Of a DNA stretch of 46,561 nt, positions 27,775 to 36,113 are shown in pieces. The notes below the pieces were generated by a model. The model made no database searches. It had not been told where the DNA came from and saw only the letters and a list, made by a program, of their open reading frames with translations. Numbering within the stretch: the first letter of the stretch is position 1; every line of letters begins with the position of its first letter. A program made the position numbers and the translations under genes. Origin of the DNA: an uncultured beta proteobacterium (lineage in GTDB: Bacteria > Pseudomonadota > Gammaproteobacteria > Burkholderiales > Burkholderiaceae); NCBI GenBank assembly GCA_903821995.1, contig CAIJNI010000071.1:1-46561 (forward strand), written 5' to 3'.

Positions 27775-28419
27775 ATGATAGGAAATATGCTTTTACCAAA
27801 GAGTCCATTGTACGAAGATGTGGCAAATGAGCTACGTAAAAGTATCTTTTCACACAAACTACCGCCAGGAAGCTGGGTTGATGAGCAAGCTTTAGCTTTG
27901 CAACTTGGGATTAGTAGAACCCCTATGAGAGAGGCAATAAAGGTCCTAGCTTCTGAGGGGTTAATCACCATGAAGCCTAGGAGAGGTGCCTATGTGACAG
28001 AAGTCTCAAAAACTGATTTGGAACAAATCTTTCACATCATCTCAATATTAGAAGGAGAAGCTTGCAAGATTGTTGCTCAAAAGGCTACAGAAAGAGAATT
28101 GGATCTATTGGATAACATTCATTCCAAGTTAGAAAAAGCTGCCGCCGATAGAAATATCGAACTATTTTTCGAAATCAATCAAGACTTTCACAGCAAAATA
28201 CAAGAAATAGCCGGAAATCTTTGGATGAAATCCACTATCAGCGACCTGAGAAAGGTCCTTAAACTTCAAAGATATGACTCTTTAATGAAAAGTGGACGCA
28301 TAGAGCAATCTTTACTAGAGCATAGGAAGATTCTAAGCGCAATAATTAACAGAGAAGCTACATTGGCGGAGGATCTTATGAAAGAACATCTCAAACAAGG
28401 TCAAGTCGCTGCTAGCTAA
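27775..28419 (+). CDS. GntR-family transcriptional regulator, FCD subfamily
   Basis: A 214-residue regulator with an N-terminal winged helix-turn-helix (about 12-78: LYEDVANELRKSIFSHKLPPGSWVDEQ, LGISRTPMREAIKVLASEGLI, PRRGAYV) and a C-terminal all-helical FCD ligand domain. Possible metal-binding residues are an Asp in NQDFHSKI (with the following His) and the His in LLEHRKIL. FCD regulators usually respond to small organic acids. Being divergent from the methylmalonyl/propionyl-CoA operon, it probably senses a metabolite of that route; this is inference. Start may be ATG 27775 or ATG 27787; the second has AGGA just 3 nt before it, rather close. It converges with a cytochrome gene after 18 bp. 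Confidence 0.9.
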   Translation: MIGNMLLPKSPLYEDVANELRKSIFSHKLPPGSWVDEQALALQLGISRTPMREAIKVLASEGLITMKPRRGAYVTEVSKTDLEQIFHIISILEGEACKIVAQKATERELDLLDNIHSKLEKAAADRNIELFFEINQDFHSKIQEIAGNLWMKSTISDLRKVLKLQRYDSLMKSGRIEQSLLEHRKILSAIINREATLAEDLMKEHLKQGQVAAS

Positions 28420-28437
28420 AAGCGCTAGAAGAGAAGG

Positions 28438-28788
28438 CTATTTTTTGACTACAAAATCACCCGGCAACGACGACACATAAGCAGCAATATCCCTTAGTTG
28501 ACTGTGCGAAAACTGCTTAGCTTGACTACCCATAATGGCATTAGCTCTTCCAACATGAGGATTATTTTCTACTTGATAAGCTTTTAATGCGAAATAAATA
28601 TAGTCTTCGTATTGACCAGCAATTTTGGGGTAAGCTGGCGCAATAGGATTCTTCAAATCCGGCCCGTGGCAAGAGATACAGTTATTTTTATCCACTAATT
28701 CCTTACCAGAAGAAACACTACCCGCACAAGCAGAAGATGTAATGAAAACTGAAATCATTAGGCTAAAAATTTTATTTAAATTGTTCAT
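28438..28788 (-). CDS. Small periplasmic class I cytochrome c
   Basis: A 116-residue monohaem cytochrome c. The signal peptide is residues 1-22 (hydrophobic core IFSLMISVFITSSACA, probable cleavage before GS). The haem-binding motif C37-I-S-C40-H41 follows, and the likely sixth ligand is the Met of AIMGSQAKQF. The fold matches the cytochrome c553/c4-half type (YPKIAGQYEDYIYFALKAYQ). It is paired with a second such gene 25 bp upstream on the same strand, so the two may form an electron shuttle equivalent to a two-haem c4. The electron acceptor or donor cannot be told from the sequence. Confidence 0.93.
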   Translation of the reverse strand: MNNLNKIFSLMISVFITSSACAGSVSSGKELVDKNNCISCHGPDLKNPIAPAYPKIAGQYEDYIYFALKAYQVENNPHVGRANAIMGSQAKQFSHSQLRDIAAYVSSLPGDFVVKK

Positions 28789-28813
28789 ACCAAATCCTGT
28801 TTTGTTGATTAAA

Positions 28814-29224
28814 TTATTTCAATTTATTATTCATTGTGGCCGCATTTTGGGCCGCATAATATTCAGATAGATCAGCTATATCTTGAGCTGAAAGTGAGCC
28901 TGCAATGCCGCCCATAGTCGGGTGTTTTCTTTCACCTTTTTTATATGCATACAGTGCGGCAGCAATATATCCTGAAGATTGACCACCAATCATAGGAACT
29001 GAATAAACTTCTGGAGTTGATGCGCGATAGCCAGGAATAGAGTGACACCCAGCGCACAAACTAACCTTACTTGCACCTTTAGAAGCATCCCCCTTCAAAT
29101 CTTGCGCTTTGACTTTAGGAGTTAAAAGTAAAGAGGATAGCAAAACCATCGCACAAATAAACAAGCGAATATTGAAGGCTAATGGGGGTAAAAGTGTAGT
29201 TGTTGTTTTTTGAGGTTTGTTCAT
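28814..29224 (-). CDS. Small periplasmic class I cytochrome c
   Basis: A 136-residue monohaem cytochrome c with a long signal region (1-40: basic start, hydrophobic LFICAMVLLSSLLL, cleavage after KVKA). The haem motif is C57-A-G-C60-H61. The probable axial Met is in HPTMGGIAGSLS. The sequence MIGGQSSGYIAAALYAYKKGERKHPTMGG parallels that of the neighbouring cytochrome, pointing to an old duplication. Both resemble halves of diheme c4-type cytochromes that donate to terminal oxidases. It is divergent from moxR across 120 bp, and this cytochrome-moxR-VWA layout recurs in Burkholderiales (recalled). Confidence 0.92.
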   Translation of the reverse strand: MNKPQKTTTTLLPPLAFNIRLFICAMVLLSSLLLTPKVKAQDLKGDASKGASKVSLCAGCHSIPGYRASTPEVYSVPMIGGQSSGYIAAALYAYKKGERKHPTMGGIAGSLSAQDIADLSEYYAAQNAATMNNKLK

Positions 29225-29344
29225 TTTGATAATTAACGGTAACGAAAATAAAAAAGCGATAACATAGAAGTATAACGGACATCAGCAATTTAAGTGGATC
29301 TAAAAGGCTGTGTCACAATTTTTGCACATAAATTAACCTAAACT

Positions 29345-30220
29345 ATGACTAAGACATTTACAAGCTCTAAACCTACTCAGCAATTTAATGGGACAACTAG
29401 CTATGTGGCAACGTCTGATTTAAAGCTAGCAGTCAATGCAGCCCTTAAATTACAAAGGCCACTTTTGATCAAAGGTGAGCCCGGCACTGGTAAAACAATG
29501 CTAGCAGAGGAAGTTGCGAGCGCCCTCAAAATGCCTCTAGTGCAATGGCACATTAAATCAACAACTAAAGCTCAGCAGGGACTATATGAGTACGATGCCG
29601 TGAGTAGACTTAGAGACTCACAACTTGGCGATGACAAAGTTCAAAATATTGCCAATTACATTGTTAAAGGAGTTTTATGGCAAGCTTTTGATGCCGATGA
29701 GCAAACTGTTTTGCTTATTGATGAAATCGATAAGGCGGATATCGAATTTCCGAACGATCTTTTACGAGAAATCGACCGAATGGAGTTTTATGTTTATGAA
29801 ACCCGAGAACTGGTAAAGGCAAAGCACCGCCCTCTCGTAATTATCACATCAAACAATGAAAAAGAATTACCAGATGCGTTTTTAAGACGATGTTTTTTTC
29901 ATTACATCGCATTCCCAGATGCTTTAACGATGCAGCAAATTGTCGATGTACATCACCCTAATATTAAAAAAGATTTATTAGCGGCTGCACTGCGCTCTTT
30001 TTATGAGATTCGTTCAATCCCAGGCATTAAAAAGAAACCTTCTACTTCAGAACTCATCGACTGGTTAAAATTACTCATGTCAGAAGATTTACCTCCCGAG
30101 GCACTTCGAGGTGAAAAGGATCAATCTATTCTTCCCCCTCTTCATGGGGCCTTGCTAAAGAATGAACAGGATGTGAGTCTTTTTGAACGTTTAATGATGA
30201 TGAATCGCAATAATCGTTAA
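29345..30220 (+). CDS. MoxR-family AAA+ ATPase
   Basis: MoxR-type chaperone ATPase of 291 residues. Walker A is GEPGTGKT at 44-51, Walker B LLIDEIDKAD at about 122-131, sensor 1 ITSNNEKELPDAF, and an arginine-finger region FLRRCFFHYIAFP. The C-terminal lid follows. MoxR proteins act with VWA-domain partners to mature metalloenzymes or remodel complexes, and the partner gene begins 14 bp downstream. ATG 29345 has no Shine-Dalgarno; a TAACCT element sits 5 nt before it. The target complex is unknown; nearby cytochromes make a respiratory or haem/metal-protein client a reasonable guess. Confidence 0.92.
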   Translation: MTKTFTSSKPTQQFNGTTSYVATSDLKLAVNAALKLQRPLLIKGEPGTGKTMLAEEVASALKMPLVQWHIKSTTKAQQGLYEYDAVSRLRDSQLGDDKVQNIANYIVKGVLWQAFDADEQTVLLIDEIDKADIEFPNDLLREIDRMEFYVYETRELVKAKHRPLVIITSNNEKELPDAFLRRCFFHYIAFPDALTMQQIVDVHHPNIKKDLLAAALRSFYEIRSIPGIKKKPSTSELIDWLKLLMSEDLPPEALRGEKDQSILPPLHGALLKNEQDVSLFERLMMMNRNNR

Positions 30221-30234
30221 ATTGCACTTTAAAC

Positions 30235-31410
30235 ATGTTAATTGACTTTTTCTTTTCATTACGTCAAGCAAAAATTCCCGTATCTGTCCGTGAATTTCTG
30301 ATGTTACTCGAGAGCTTAAAAAAAGAGGTTATTTCTCCTCAACTTGATGAGTTCTATCATCTTTCTAAGATTTGCCTCATTAAGGATGAAAAATATTTCG
30401 ACAAATTTGATCGGGCATTTGGAGCTTACTTTTCAGGTATTGATGATTTAATTCAGTTAAATCCGAACATCCCTACCGATTGGCTTAAAGCAAAGCTTCA
30501 GAAAGAACTATCCGCTGAAGAGAAAGCCGCAATAGAAAAATTAGGCGGACTTGAAGCTCTTATGAAACGATTTGATGAAATTCTTAAAGAGCAAAATGAA
30601 CGTCATGAGGGTGGGAAAAAATGGATTGGTTCGGGAGGCTCATCACCTTTTGGAAATAATGGATTCAATCCAGAGGGTATACGTATTGGTGGAAAATCCT
30701 CTGGAAACAGAACTGCTATCAAGGTGTGGGATGAACGTGCTTTTCAGGACTATGACGATTCTATTCAATTAGGAACTCGTAATATAAAAGTTGCCTTAAG
30801 AAGGCTACGAAAATTCGCAAGGCAAGGAAACTTAGAGGAGTTTGATTTAGACAACACAATACAATCAACCGCTGCGAATGCTGGATATTTAGATATTAAA
30901 ATGCGTCCAGAACGACATAATAAAGTAAAAGTGCTTTTACTAATGGACGTTGGCGGTTCGATGGACGACCATATTAAACAAGTCGAAGAGTTGTTTTCTG
31001 CAGCAAAATCAGAATTTAAGCAATTAGAACACTACTATTTTCATAACTGCCTTTATGATTTTGTTTGGAAAAACAATCGTAGACGTCACCTTGAAAAATT
31101 AGATACCTTTGATTTGATTCGTAAGTTTGGGCCAGACTATAAATTAATATTTGTAGGAGATGCGACGATGAGTCCCTATGAAATTTTAGCCCCGCACGGA
31201 TCGGTTGAATACAGTAATACTGAAGCTGGAGCAGTTTGGATCAATCGTATGCTGGATCATTTTCATCACACAATTTGGCTCAATCCCGAGCCAGAGTCAG
31301 TATGGCAATATAGACAATCCGTAGGAATTATGCAAGATTTGGTTAAAAGAAAGATGTATCCAGTGACTTTAAATGGCTTAGAACTAGCTATGCGAGAGCT
31401 ATCAAAGTAA
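30235..31410 (+). CDS. VWA-domain (CoxE-like) protein, MoxR partner
   Basis: A 391-residue cytoplasmic protein. The N-terminal region is helical (1-120). A Gly/Ser/Asn-rich linker (about 126-160) precedes a C-terminal von Willebrand A domain. The MIDAS motif reads D238-V-G-G-S-M rather than classical D-x-S-x-S, so the first serine is Gly. To my recollection this DVGGSMD form is usual in this MoxR-linked subfamily. GDATMSPYEI supplies a later metal-site element. It probably works with the adjacent MoxR ATPase as adaptor or client-binding subunit. No signal peptide or membrane segment is seen. Confidence 0.9.
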   Translation: MLIDFFFSLRQAKIPVSVREFLMLLESLKKEVISPQLDEFYHLSKICLIKDEKYFDKFDRAFGAYFSGIDDLIQLNPNIPTDWLKAKLQKELSAEEKAAIEKLGGLEALMKRFDEILKEQNERHEGGKKWIGSGGSSPFGNNGFNPEGIRIGGKSSGNRTAIKVWDERAFQDYDDSIQLGTRNIKVALRRLRKFARQGNLEEFDLDNTIQSTAANAGYLDIKMRPERHNKVKVLLLMDVGGSMDDHIKQVEELFSAAKSEFKQLEHYYFHNCLYDFVWKNNRRRHLEKLDTFDLIRKFGPDYKLIFVGDATMSPYEILAPHGSVEYSNTEAGAVWINRMLDHFHHTIWLNPEPESVWQYRQSVGIMQDLVKRKMYPVTLNGLELAMRELSK

Positions 31411-31445
31411 TTAATAAAAACCAAGCTTTATCACTAGAGAGTATA

Positions 31446-31451
31446 TATAAT
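31446..31451 (+). promoter_or_regulatory. -10 box 6 nt before the ridA-like start
   Basis: TATAAT ends exactly 6 nt before ATG 31458, and there is no Shine-Dalgarno in between. The geometry is identical to mfd and fits a leaderless transcript. No convincing -35 is visible. Confidence 0.4.
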
Positions 31452-31457
31452 TCAAAT

Positions 31458-31934
31458 ATGATTAATACACCATCCATCATCGCTCAGCGACTTGAGAGTT
31501 TAGGTATCAAACTTGTTAAACCAGGAACTCCAGCTGCTTCATATGTCATGATTCGTAACGCCGGTAATATTATCTATCTATCCGGACACATCGCAAAAAA
31601 ATCTGGGAAACCTTGGGTTGGTAAGCTTGGTCTGAATATGACTACTGAGGAAGGTTATCAGGCAGCAAGAAGTATTGGGATTGATTTGCTTTCCACTCTT
31701 GATAAAAATTTAGGTGATTTAGACCAAGTTGAAAAAATTCTTAAAATGACGTGTTTAGTTAATTCTACTCAAGACTATACTGATCAGCATTTAGTAGCAA
31801 ATGGTTGCTCTGAGTTAATGGTTGAAGTCTTTGATTCAGCAGGAAAACACGCCCGAAGTGCCTTTGGTGTTTCTCAAATTCCGATGGGATCATGTGTAGA
31901 GATTGAGTTAATTGTTCAAACTCATAGCAGCTAG
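31458..31934 (+). CDS. RidA/YjgF-family protein
   Basis: A 158-residue member of the Rid superfamily, chorismate-mutase-like trimers. Archetypal RidA hydrolyses reactive enamine/imine intermediates from PLP enzymes. The sequence contains IIYLSGHIAKKSGKPWVGKLG, a long helix VEKILKMTCLVN, and a C-terminal block KHARSAFGVSQIPMGSCVEIELI in which R133 matches the carboxylate-binding arginine of RidA. It is longer than E. coli RidA (128) because of an N-terminal extension, as in the subgroup with SIIAQRLESLGI-type starts. It appears to be a single-gene unit downstream of the VWA gene. Confidence 0.88.
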   Translation: MINTPSIIAQRLESLGIKLVKPGTPAASYVMIRNAGNIIYLSGHIAKKSGKPWVGKLGLNMTTEEGYQAARSIGIDLLSTLDKNLGDLDQVEKILKMTCLVNSTQDYTDQHLVANGCSELMVEVFDSAGKHARSAFGVSQIPMGSCVEIELIVQTHSS

Positions 31935-31952
31935 TTTTTACCTCTAAAAACT
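31933..31952. terminator. AT-rich hairpin after the ridA-like gene
   Basis: AGTTTTT (31933-31939) and AAAAACT (31946-31952) form a 7-bp stem with a 6-nt loop overlapping the stop region. The stem is almost all A-T and lacks a following T-tract, so it is a weak terminator candidate only. Confidence 0.25.
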
Positions 31953-32040
31953 TTGTTATCTAATTAGCCTCTTCTCGAAAGATGATCTGCTAAGCATTCT
32001 CTTAAACACTTACGTTAAGCGTGGGACTTAAAAAACATCG

Positions 32041-32355
32041 TTAGAATTTTGATGGTTTAAAAAAATGAGTGACGTGATTTTCACAATTTAATGTCAGAAT
32101 AGTCCCTTTAGGAGCTACGAACTTTTCTTTAATATTCCCAGAAGCATCTTTAATCGAATTAGCATTTTGATTATTTACAAATATACTTTGCCGTAAAAAA
32201 TGCGACACATGAGCATCACAGTCAAGGGTTAGAATCGTTCCCTTAGGCGCCCTAAGATCAGGCTTAGTGAGGGTCAACGTGCTACTACTCAATCTTGGTG
32301 AAACATTAACTTTTCTTATCTCTGGAGACTTCTTTTTTATGACACTGGTTGCCAT
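32041..32355 (-). CDS. Hypothetical small protein with an internal duplication
   Basis: A 104-residue protein that I do not recognise. A basic N-terminus (ATSVIKKKSPEIRK) and a Ser/Thr-rich stretch lead into two copies of a 22-residue unit: APKGTILTLDCDAHVSHFL at about 36-54 and APKGTILTLNCENHVTHFF at about 80-98. They are separated by an Asn-rich linker. Each unit holds C-x2-H-x2-H, a possible metal- or haem-binding set. The copies differ by conservative changes (D/N, D/E, S/T, L/F), which argues for selection on a real protein. There is no signal peptide or membrane segment. GAAGGA lies 3 nt before ATG 32355. The gene stands alone, upstream of nothing on its strand; a 105-bp gap separates it from the RidA-like gene. 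Confidence 0.7.
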   Translation of the reverse strand: MATSVIKKKSPEIRKVNVSPRLSSSTLTLTKPDLRAPKGTILTLDCDAHVSHFLRQSIFVNNQNANSIKDASGNIKEKFVAPKGTILTLNCENHVTHFFKPSKF

Positions 32356-32444
32356 ATATCCTTCAAATTAGTTATCAATAGATACAGTAAAAATAAGTTA
32401 TTCATACTTTTATAGATTAAATTTAACGTCTTGTCAAGGACAAA

Positions 32445-33641
32445 TTAAACCCGCTCAAATATTCCTGCAGCCCCCATCCCAGTACCAACGCACATCGTTA
32501 CCATACCGTACTTTAATTGACGGCGATGTAAGCCATGTATTAATGTGGAACTACGAATTGCACCTGTAGCACCTAAGGGATGTCCTAATGCAATTGCCCC
32601 TCCTAACGGATTCACCTTACTTGGGTCAAGATTTAAATCGCGGATTACAGCTAAGGACTGAGCAGCAAAGGCTTCGTTGAGCTCTATCCAATCCAAGTCA
32701 TCTTGTTTCAAATTAGCATATTTGAGTGCTAGCGGTATAGCTTCTTTCGGTCCTATTCCCATTATTTCAGGAGGAACGCCTCGCACGGCAAAACTAACAA
32801 ATCTTGCCAATGGCTTTAGTCCAAAGGTTTTAATGGCTTTTTCGCTAGCAAGAATGATCACACCGCAACCATCAGACATCTGAGAGCTATTTCCGGCGGT
32901 TACTGAACCACGATTTGCAAAAACAGTCCTTAATTTTGAAAGTCCTTCAAGAGTTGTATCAGCCCGCGGGCCCTCGTCCTGAGTCACTTCATATTCTTTG
33001 AGATCTACTATTCCAGAAACTTCATTAACTCTTCTTTGAGTAGCTATAATTTTTGTAATTTCTTGATCAAATTCTCCAGATTTTTGGGCTATTAGGGCTT
33101 TTTGATGTGATCCATATGCAAAAGCATCTTGATCCTCACGTGAAACCTTCCATTGCTGCGCAACTTTTTCAGCGGTTAATCCCATACCATAAGCAATACC
33201 AAAATTCTCATCATGTGCAAAAATCTCCGGCGAGAGTGATGGTGAATTACCCATCATAGGAACCATACTCATCGATTCAGTTCCAGACGCAATCATAATA
33301 TCCGATTCTCCGACCCGAATCCGATCTGCAGCTATGGCTATTGCACTTAAACCCGATGCACAAAACCGGTTAACAGTAATACCACCAATCGTATTAGGAA
33401 GCCCAGCCAATAAAACAGCTGTTCTTGCAACATTAAGTCCTTGTTGCGCTTCTGGCATTGCACAACCTGTGACCATATCTTCGATCGCTTTTGGGTCTAA
33501 TGTGGGTACTTGCGCTAAAGCCTGAACAAGCATTTTGGCTAAAAGATCATCTGGACGCATTAAACGTAATTGGCCACGCGGAGCTTTACCGATCGGACTT
33601 CTAGTAGCTGCTACGATATAGGCTTCTTGAATCATTTTCAT
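32445..33641 (-). CDS. fadA: Acetyl-CoA C-acyltransferase (beta-oxidation thiolase)
   Basis: A 398-residue thiolase that cleaves 3-ketoacyl-CoA to acetyl-CoA and a shortened acyl-CoA. The nucleophile is C94 in NRFCASGLSAIA. The other catalytic residues are in LGGAIALGHPLGATGA (His) and CVGTGMGAAG (Cys). It differs clearly from the bktB-type copy at 5.8-7.0 kb. The GTGMGAAGIFERV ending and operon position after the FadB-like gene point to a degradative role. GAGAGGA precedes ATG 33641. It is the last gene of the operon acyl-CoA dehydrogenase - FadB-like - thiolase. Confidence 0.93.
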   Translation of the reverse strand: MKMIQEAYIVAATRSPIGKAPRGQLRLMRPDDLLAKMLVQALAQVPTLDPKAIEDMVTGCAMPEAQQGLNVARTAVLLAGLPNTIGGITVNRFCASGLSAIAIAADRIRVGESDIMIASGTESMSMVPMMGNSPSLSPEIFAHDENFGIAYGMGLTAEKVAQQWKVSREDQDAFAYGSHQKALIAQKSGEFDQEITKIIATQRRVNEVSGIVDLKEYEVTQDEGPRADTTLEGLSKLRTVFANRGSVTAGNSSQMSDGCGVIILASEKAIKTFGLKPLARFVSFAVRGVPPEIMGIGPKEAIPLALKYANLKQDDLDWIELNEAFAAQSLAVIRDLNLDPSKVNPLGGAIALGHPLGATGAIRSSTLIHGLHRRQLKYGMVTMCVGTGMGAAGIFERV

Positions 33642-33657
33642 TATAAATTCCTCTCAA

Positions 33658-36096
33658 TTAGTTTCTAACTGGCTTACCAGTTTCTAAAAAGCTCATCATT
33701 CGCTCTTGCGTCTTTGGCGAGTCTAATAACTCCACAAAGGCCATTCGCTCTAATTTCAGTAACCATTCTTCAGAAACTAAGGTTCCAGTATCAACATCAC
33801 CTCCAGAAATACAGGTAATGATTTTCTTAGCAATTAAAAAATCATGGTCAGAGATAAAGCCGCCATCTTTCATATTGAGTAATTGACCAGTCACCGTCGC
33901 GATGACAGCCCTACCTGCGACTGGGATCAACTGTTTAAATGGTGGTCGATAGCCTCCATCTGCCAAGGCCTGTGATTGAATCAAGGCATGATATAAAAGT
34001 TCATGCACATTAGATACAATTAAATCCGTTCTTTTTAAGTATCCCATTTGCACTGCCTCATGAGCAGAAGAAGAAACCTTTGCCATTGCTGCGTTTTCAA
34101 ATGGCAACTTAATAGCTTCAAGATAATTGGAAGAACCCGATAAAGCTACTGCCTCTGCCGTTCTAATCGCAGCTTCTTTGAGGCCCCCACCTGCAGGTAA
34201 TATTCCTACGCCAACCTCTACAAGACCTAAAAAGCTTTCTAATGCCACTACTCTTTTTGCAGCATGCATATTAATTTCGCAACCCCCTCCTAATGCAATT
34301 CCTGAAATGGCAGTAACAACAGGTACTTGAGAATATTTAATGCGCATCATGCAATCTTGAAAACGTTTAACAAATGGCTCAATTGCCTTAGCACCCCCCT
34401 GCATAAACAAAGGCATCGTCGCCGTGAGATCTGCTCCAGCAGAAAAAGGACCGCCAGGAGCTCCCAATTGAAGCGAAGTAGGTTGCCAAATCACTAATCC
34501 TTCATAAGAGTTTTCAGCTATATCTACAGCTTCAAATAAACCATCGATAACCCCTGGTCCCATCGTATTCATTTTTGTTTTAAAGGATGCTATCAAAATA
34601 TCAGGTCGATATTCATGAGTCCATAAACGAATAGCATCTGTTTCTAAAATAGTTTTACCTGAGGTACGAGAATTGGCAGAACGGTCACCTTTAAGAGCCG
34701 CCTTAAAAAGTTGTTTCTTATAAACTTCAAGATTTGACCGCGGTAGGAATTTTGCTTCAGTAACAGACCAAGCCCCAGTTTCGGAATATACCCCGCCATT
34801 TTCTAAAACAGAACTTGAAAACACCCATTCAGGTAAAGGAACATTGCATAATGCTTTTCCTGAATCAATATCCTCTTTAACCCAATTTGCAACCTCTAAC
34901 CAACCTGCCTCCTGCCAATCCTCAAATGGACCAGCATTCCATGCATAACCCCAGCGAACCGCTAGATCTATATCTGCGACACTTCTAGCTATTGAACCTG
35001 CATGAACGGCTATATATTGAAAAACATCTCGATAAATTGCCCACAGGAACTGTGCTTGGGGCTCATCACATTCGCGTAAGAGCGCAAACCGTTCACTGAT
35101 TGGTTTTTTAAGAATACGCTCAACCATGGGCACTAACTCACCTGATTGTGGAACATATTCCATCGTTTGAGGATTAAGAACTAGGATGTCTTTGCCAACC
35201 TTCTTATAGTAGCCTGCTCCAGATTTTTGGCCTAAGAACCCCTTCTCAACTAGACCCTTGAGTAATTCTGGAACAGTAAACAATGACACAAAAGGATCAT
35301 CAGCTAGAGTATCTTTCATCGTACTCAACACATTGAGTGAAGTATCTAGACCAACAATATCTGATGTTCTGAAGGTCGCCGACTTTGCCCTACCAATTTT
35401 TTGACCTGTCAAAAGATCAACTTCATCAAAAGTCAATCCATATTTCTGCATTTCAGTGCCAACCGCTATAGTTGCAAATACCCCAACACGATTCGCTAAA
35501 AAATTAGGCGTATCTTTTGCCCTTACAACCCCCTTACCCATCACAGAAGTCATAAAACTTTCTAAAACATCCAGCATGTTTGTATCGGTATGAACCGTTG
35601 GAATCAATTCAAGTAAATGCATATAACGCGGAGGGTTAAAAAAATGTATCCCACAAAAACGTTTTTGCAAATCAGGGGAAAATCCCTCAGATAGTTTAGT
35701 GATTGATAACCCAGAAGTATTAGTAGCAAAAATTGCATGGGGAGCTAAATAGGGGGAAACTTTTTGATACAAATCATGTTTCCAATCAAGCCGTTCAGCA
35801 ATGGCCTCAATAACAAGATCGCAATCTTTTAAGAGCTCTAAATCGTCTTCATAATTAGCGCCAACTACAAGACTGGCCTCTATTGATAATGCCATTGGAG
35901 AAGGCTTAAGCTTTTGTAAATTGGCGATAGCACGATTAACAATGGCATTCTTATCTACCGCTTGACCATCTTTCGGGTAGCTCGGTAAGTCAAATAAAAT
36001 AACAGACACCTTATTATTGATACAATGCCCAGCAATTTGTGCGCCCATCACACCAGCACCTAATACGGCAATTTTCTTAATTTTCTGTGTTGTCAT
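33658..36096 (-). CDS. 3-hydroxyacyl-CoA dehydrogenase / enoyl-CoA hydratase (FadB/FadN-like)
   Basis: An 812-residue bifunctional beta-oxidation enzyme. The hydroxyacyl-CoA dehydrogenase half comes first: NAD-binding VLGAGVMGAQIAGH at 10-23, catalytic region GIHFFNPPRYMHLLELI, and a C-terminal HAD domain with NFLANRVG. A crotonase-like hydratase domain follows from about 500 (GGPFSAGADLTATM; VTAISGIALGGGCEINMHAAKRV). This HAD-first order is that of Bacillus FadN, not the hydratase-first order of E. coli FadB. AGGA lies 7 nt before ATG 36096. It starts 17 bp after the acyl-CoA dehydrogenase stop and ends 16 bp before the thiolase. Confidence 0.93.
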   Translation of the reverse strand: MTTQKIKKIAVLGAGVMGAQIAGHCINNKVSVILFDLPSYPKDGQAVDKNAIVNRAIANLQKLKPSPMALSIEASLVVGANYEDDLELLKDCDLVIEAIAERLDWKHDLYQKVSPYLAPHAIFATNTSGLSITKLSEGFSPDLQKRFCGIHFFNPPRYMHLLELIPTVHTDTNMLDVLESFMTSVMGKGVVRAKDTPNFLANRVGVFATIAVGTEMQKYGLTFDEVDLLTGQKIGRAKSATFRTSDIVGLDTSLNVLSTMKDTLADDPFVSLFTVPELLKGLVEKGFLGQKSGAGYYKKVGKDILVLNPQTMEYVPQSGELVPMVERILKKPISERFALLRECDEPQAQFLWAIYRDVFQYIAVHAGSIARSVADIDLAVRWGYAWNAGPFEDWQEAGWLEVANWVKEDIDSGKALCNVPLPEWVFSSSVLENGGVYSETGAWSVTEAKFLPRSNLEVYKKQLFKAALKGDRSANSRTSGKTILETDAIRLWTHEYRPDILIASFKTKMNTMGPGVIDGLFEAVDIAENSYEGLVIWQPTSLQLGAPGGPFSAGADLTATMPLFMQGGAKAIEPFVKRFQDCMMRIKYSQVPVVTAISGIALGGGCEINMHAAKRVVALESFLGLVEVGVGILPAGGGLKEAAIRTAEAVALSGSSNYLEAIKLPFENAAMAKVSSSAHEAVQMGYLKRTDLIVSNVHELLYHALIQSQALADGGYRPPFKQLIPVAGRAVIATVTGQLLNMKDGGFISDHDFLIAKKIITCISGGDVDTGTLVSEEWLLKLERMAFVELLDSPKTQERMMSFLETGKPVRN

Positions 36097-36113
36097 TGAG
36101 TGTTCCTAATTCA

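Noticed and set aside
29334..29344. Leaderless promoter for moxR
   Set aside because: TAACCT is a poor -10 and sits 5 nt, not 6 nt, from the ATG; not strong enough to list with the three others.
31953..32040. Small RNA or gene between the RidA-like gene and the duplicated small protein
   Set aside because: Only a 5-bp CTTAA/TTAAG stem is seen, with no promoter or T-tract that would support an RNA gene.
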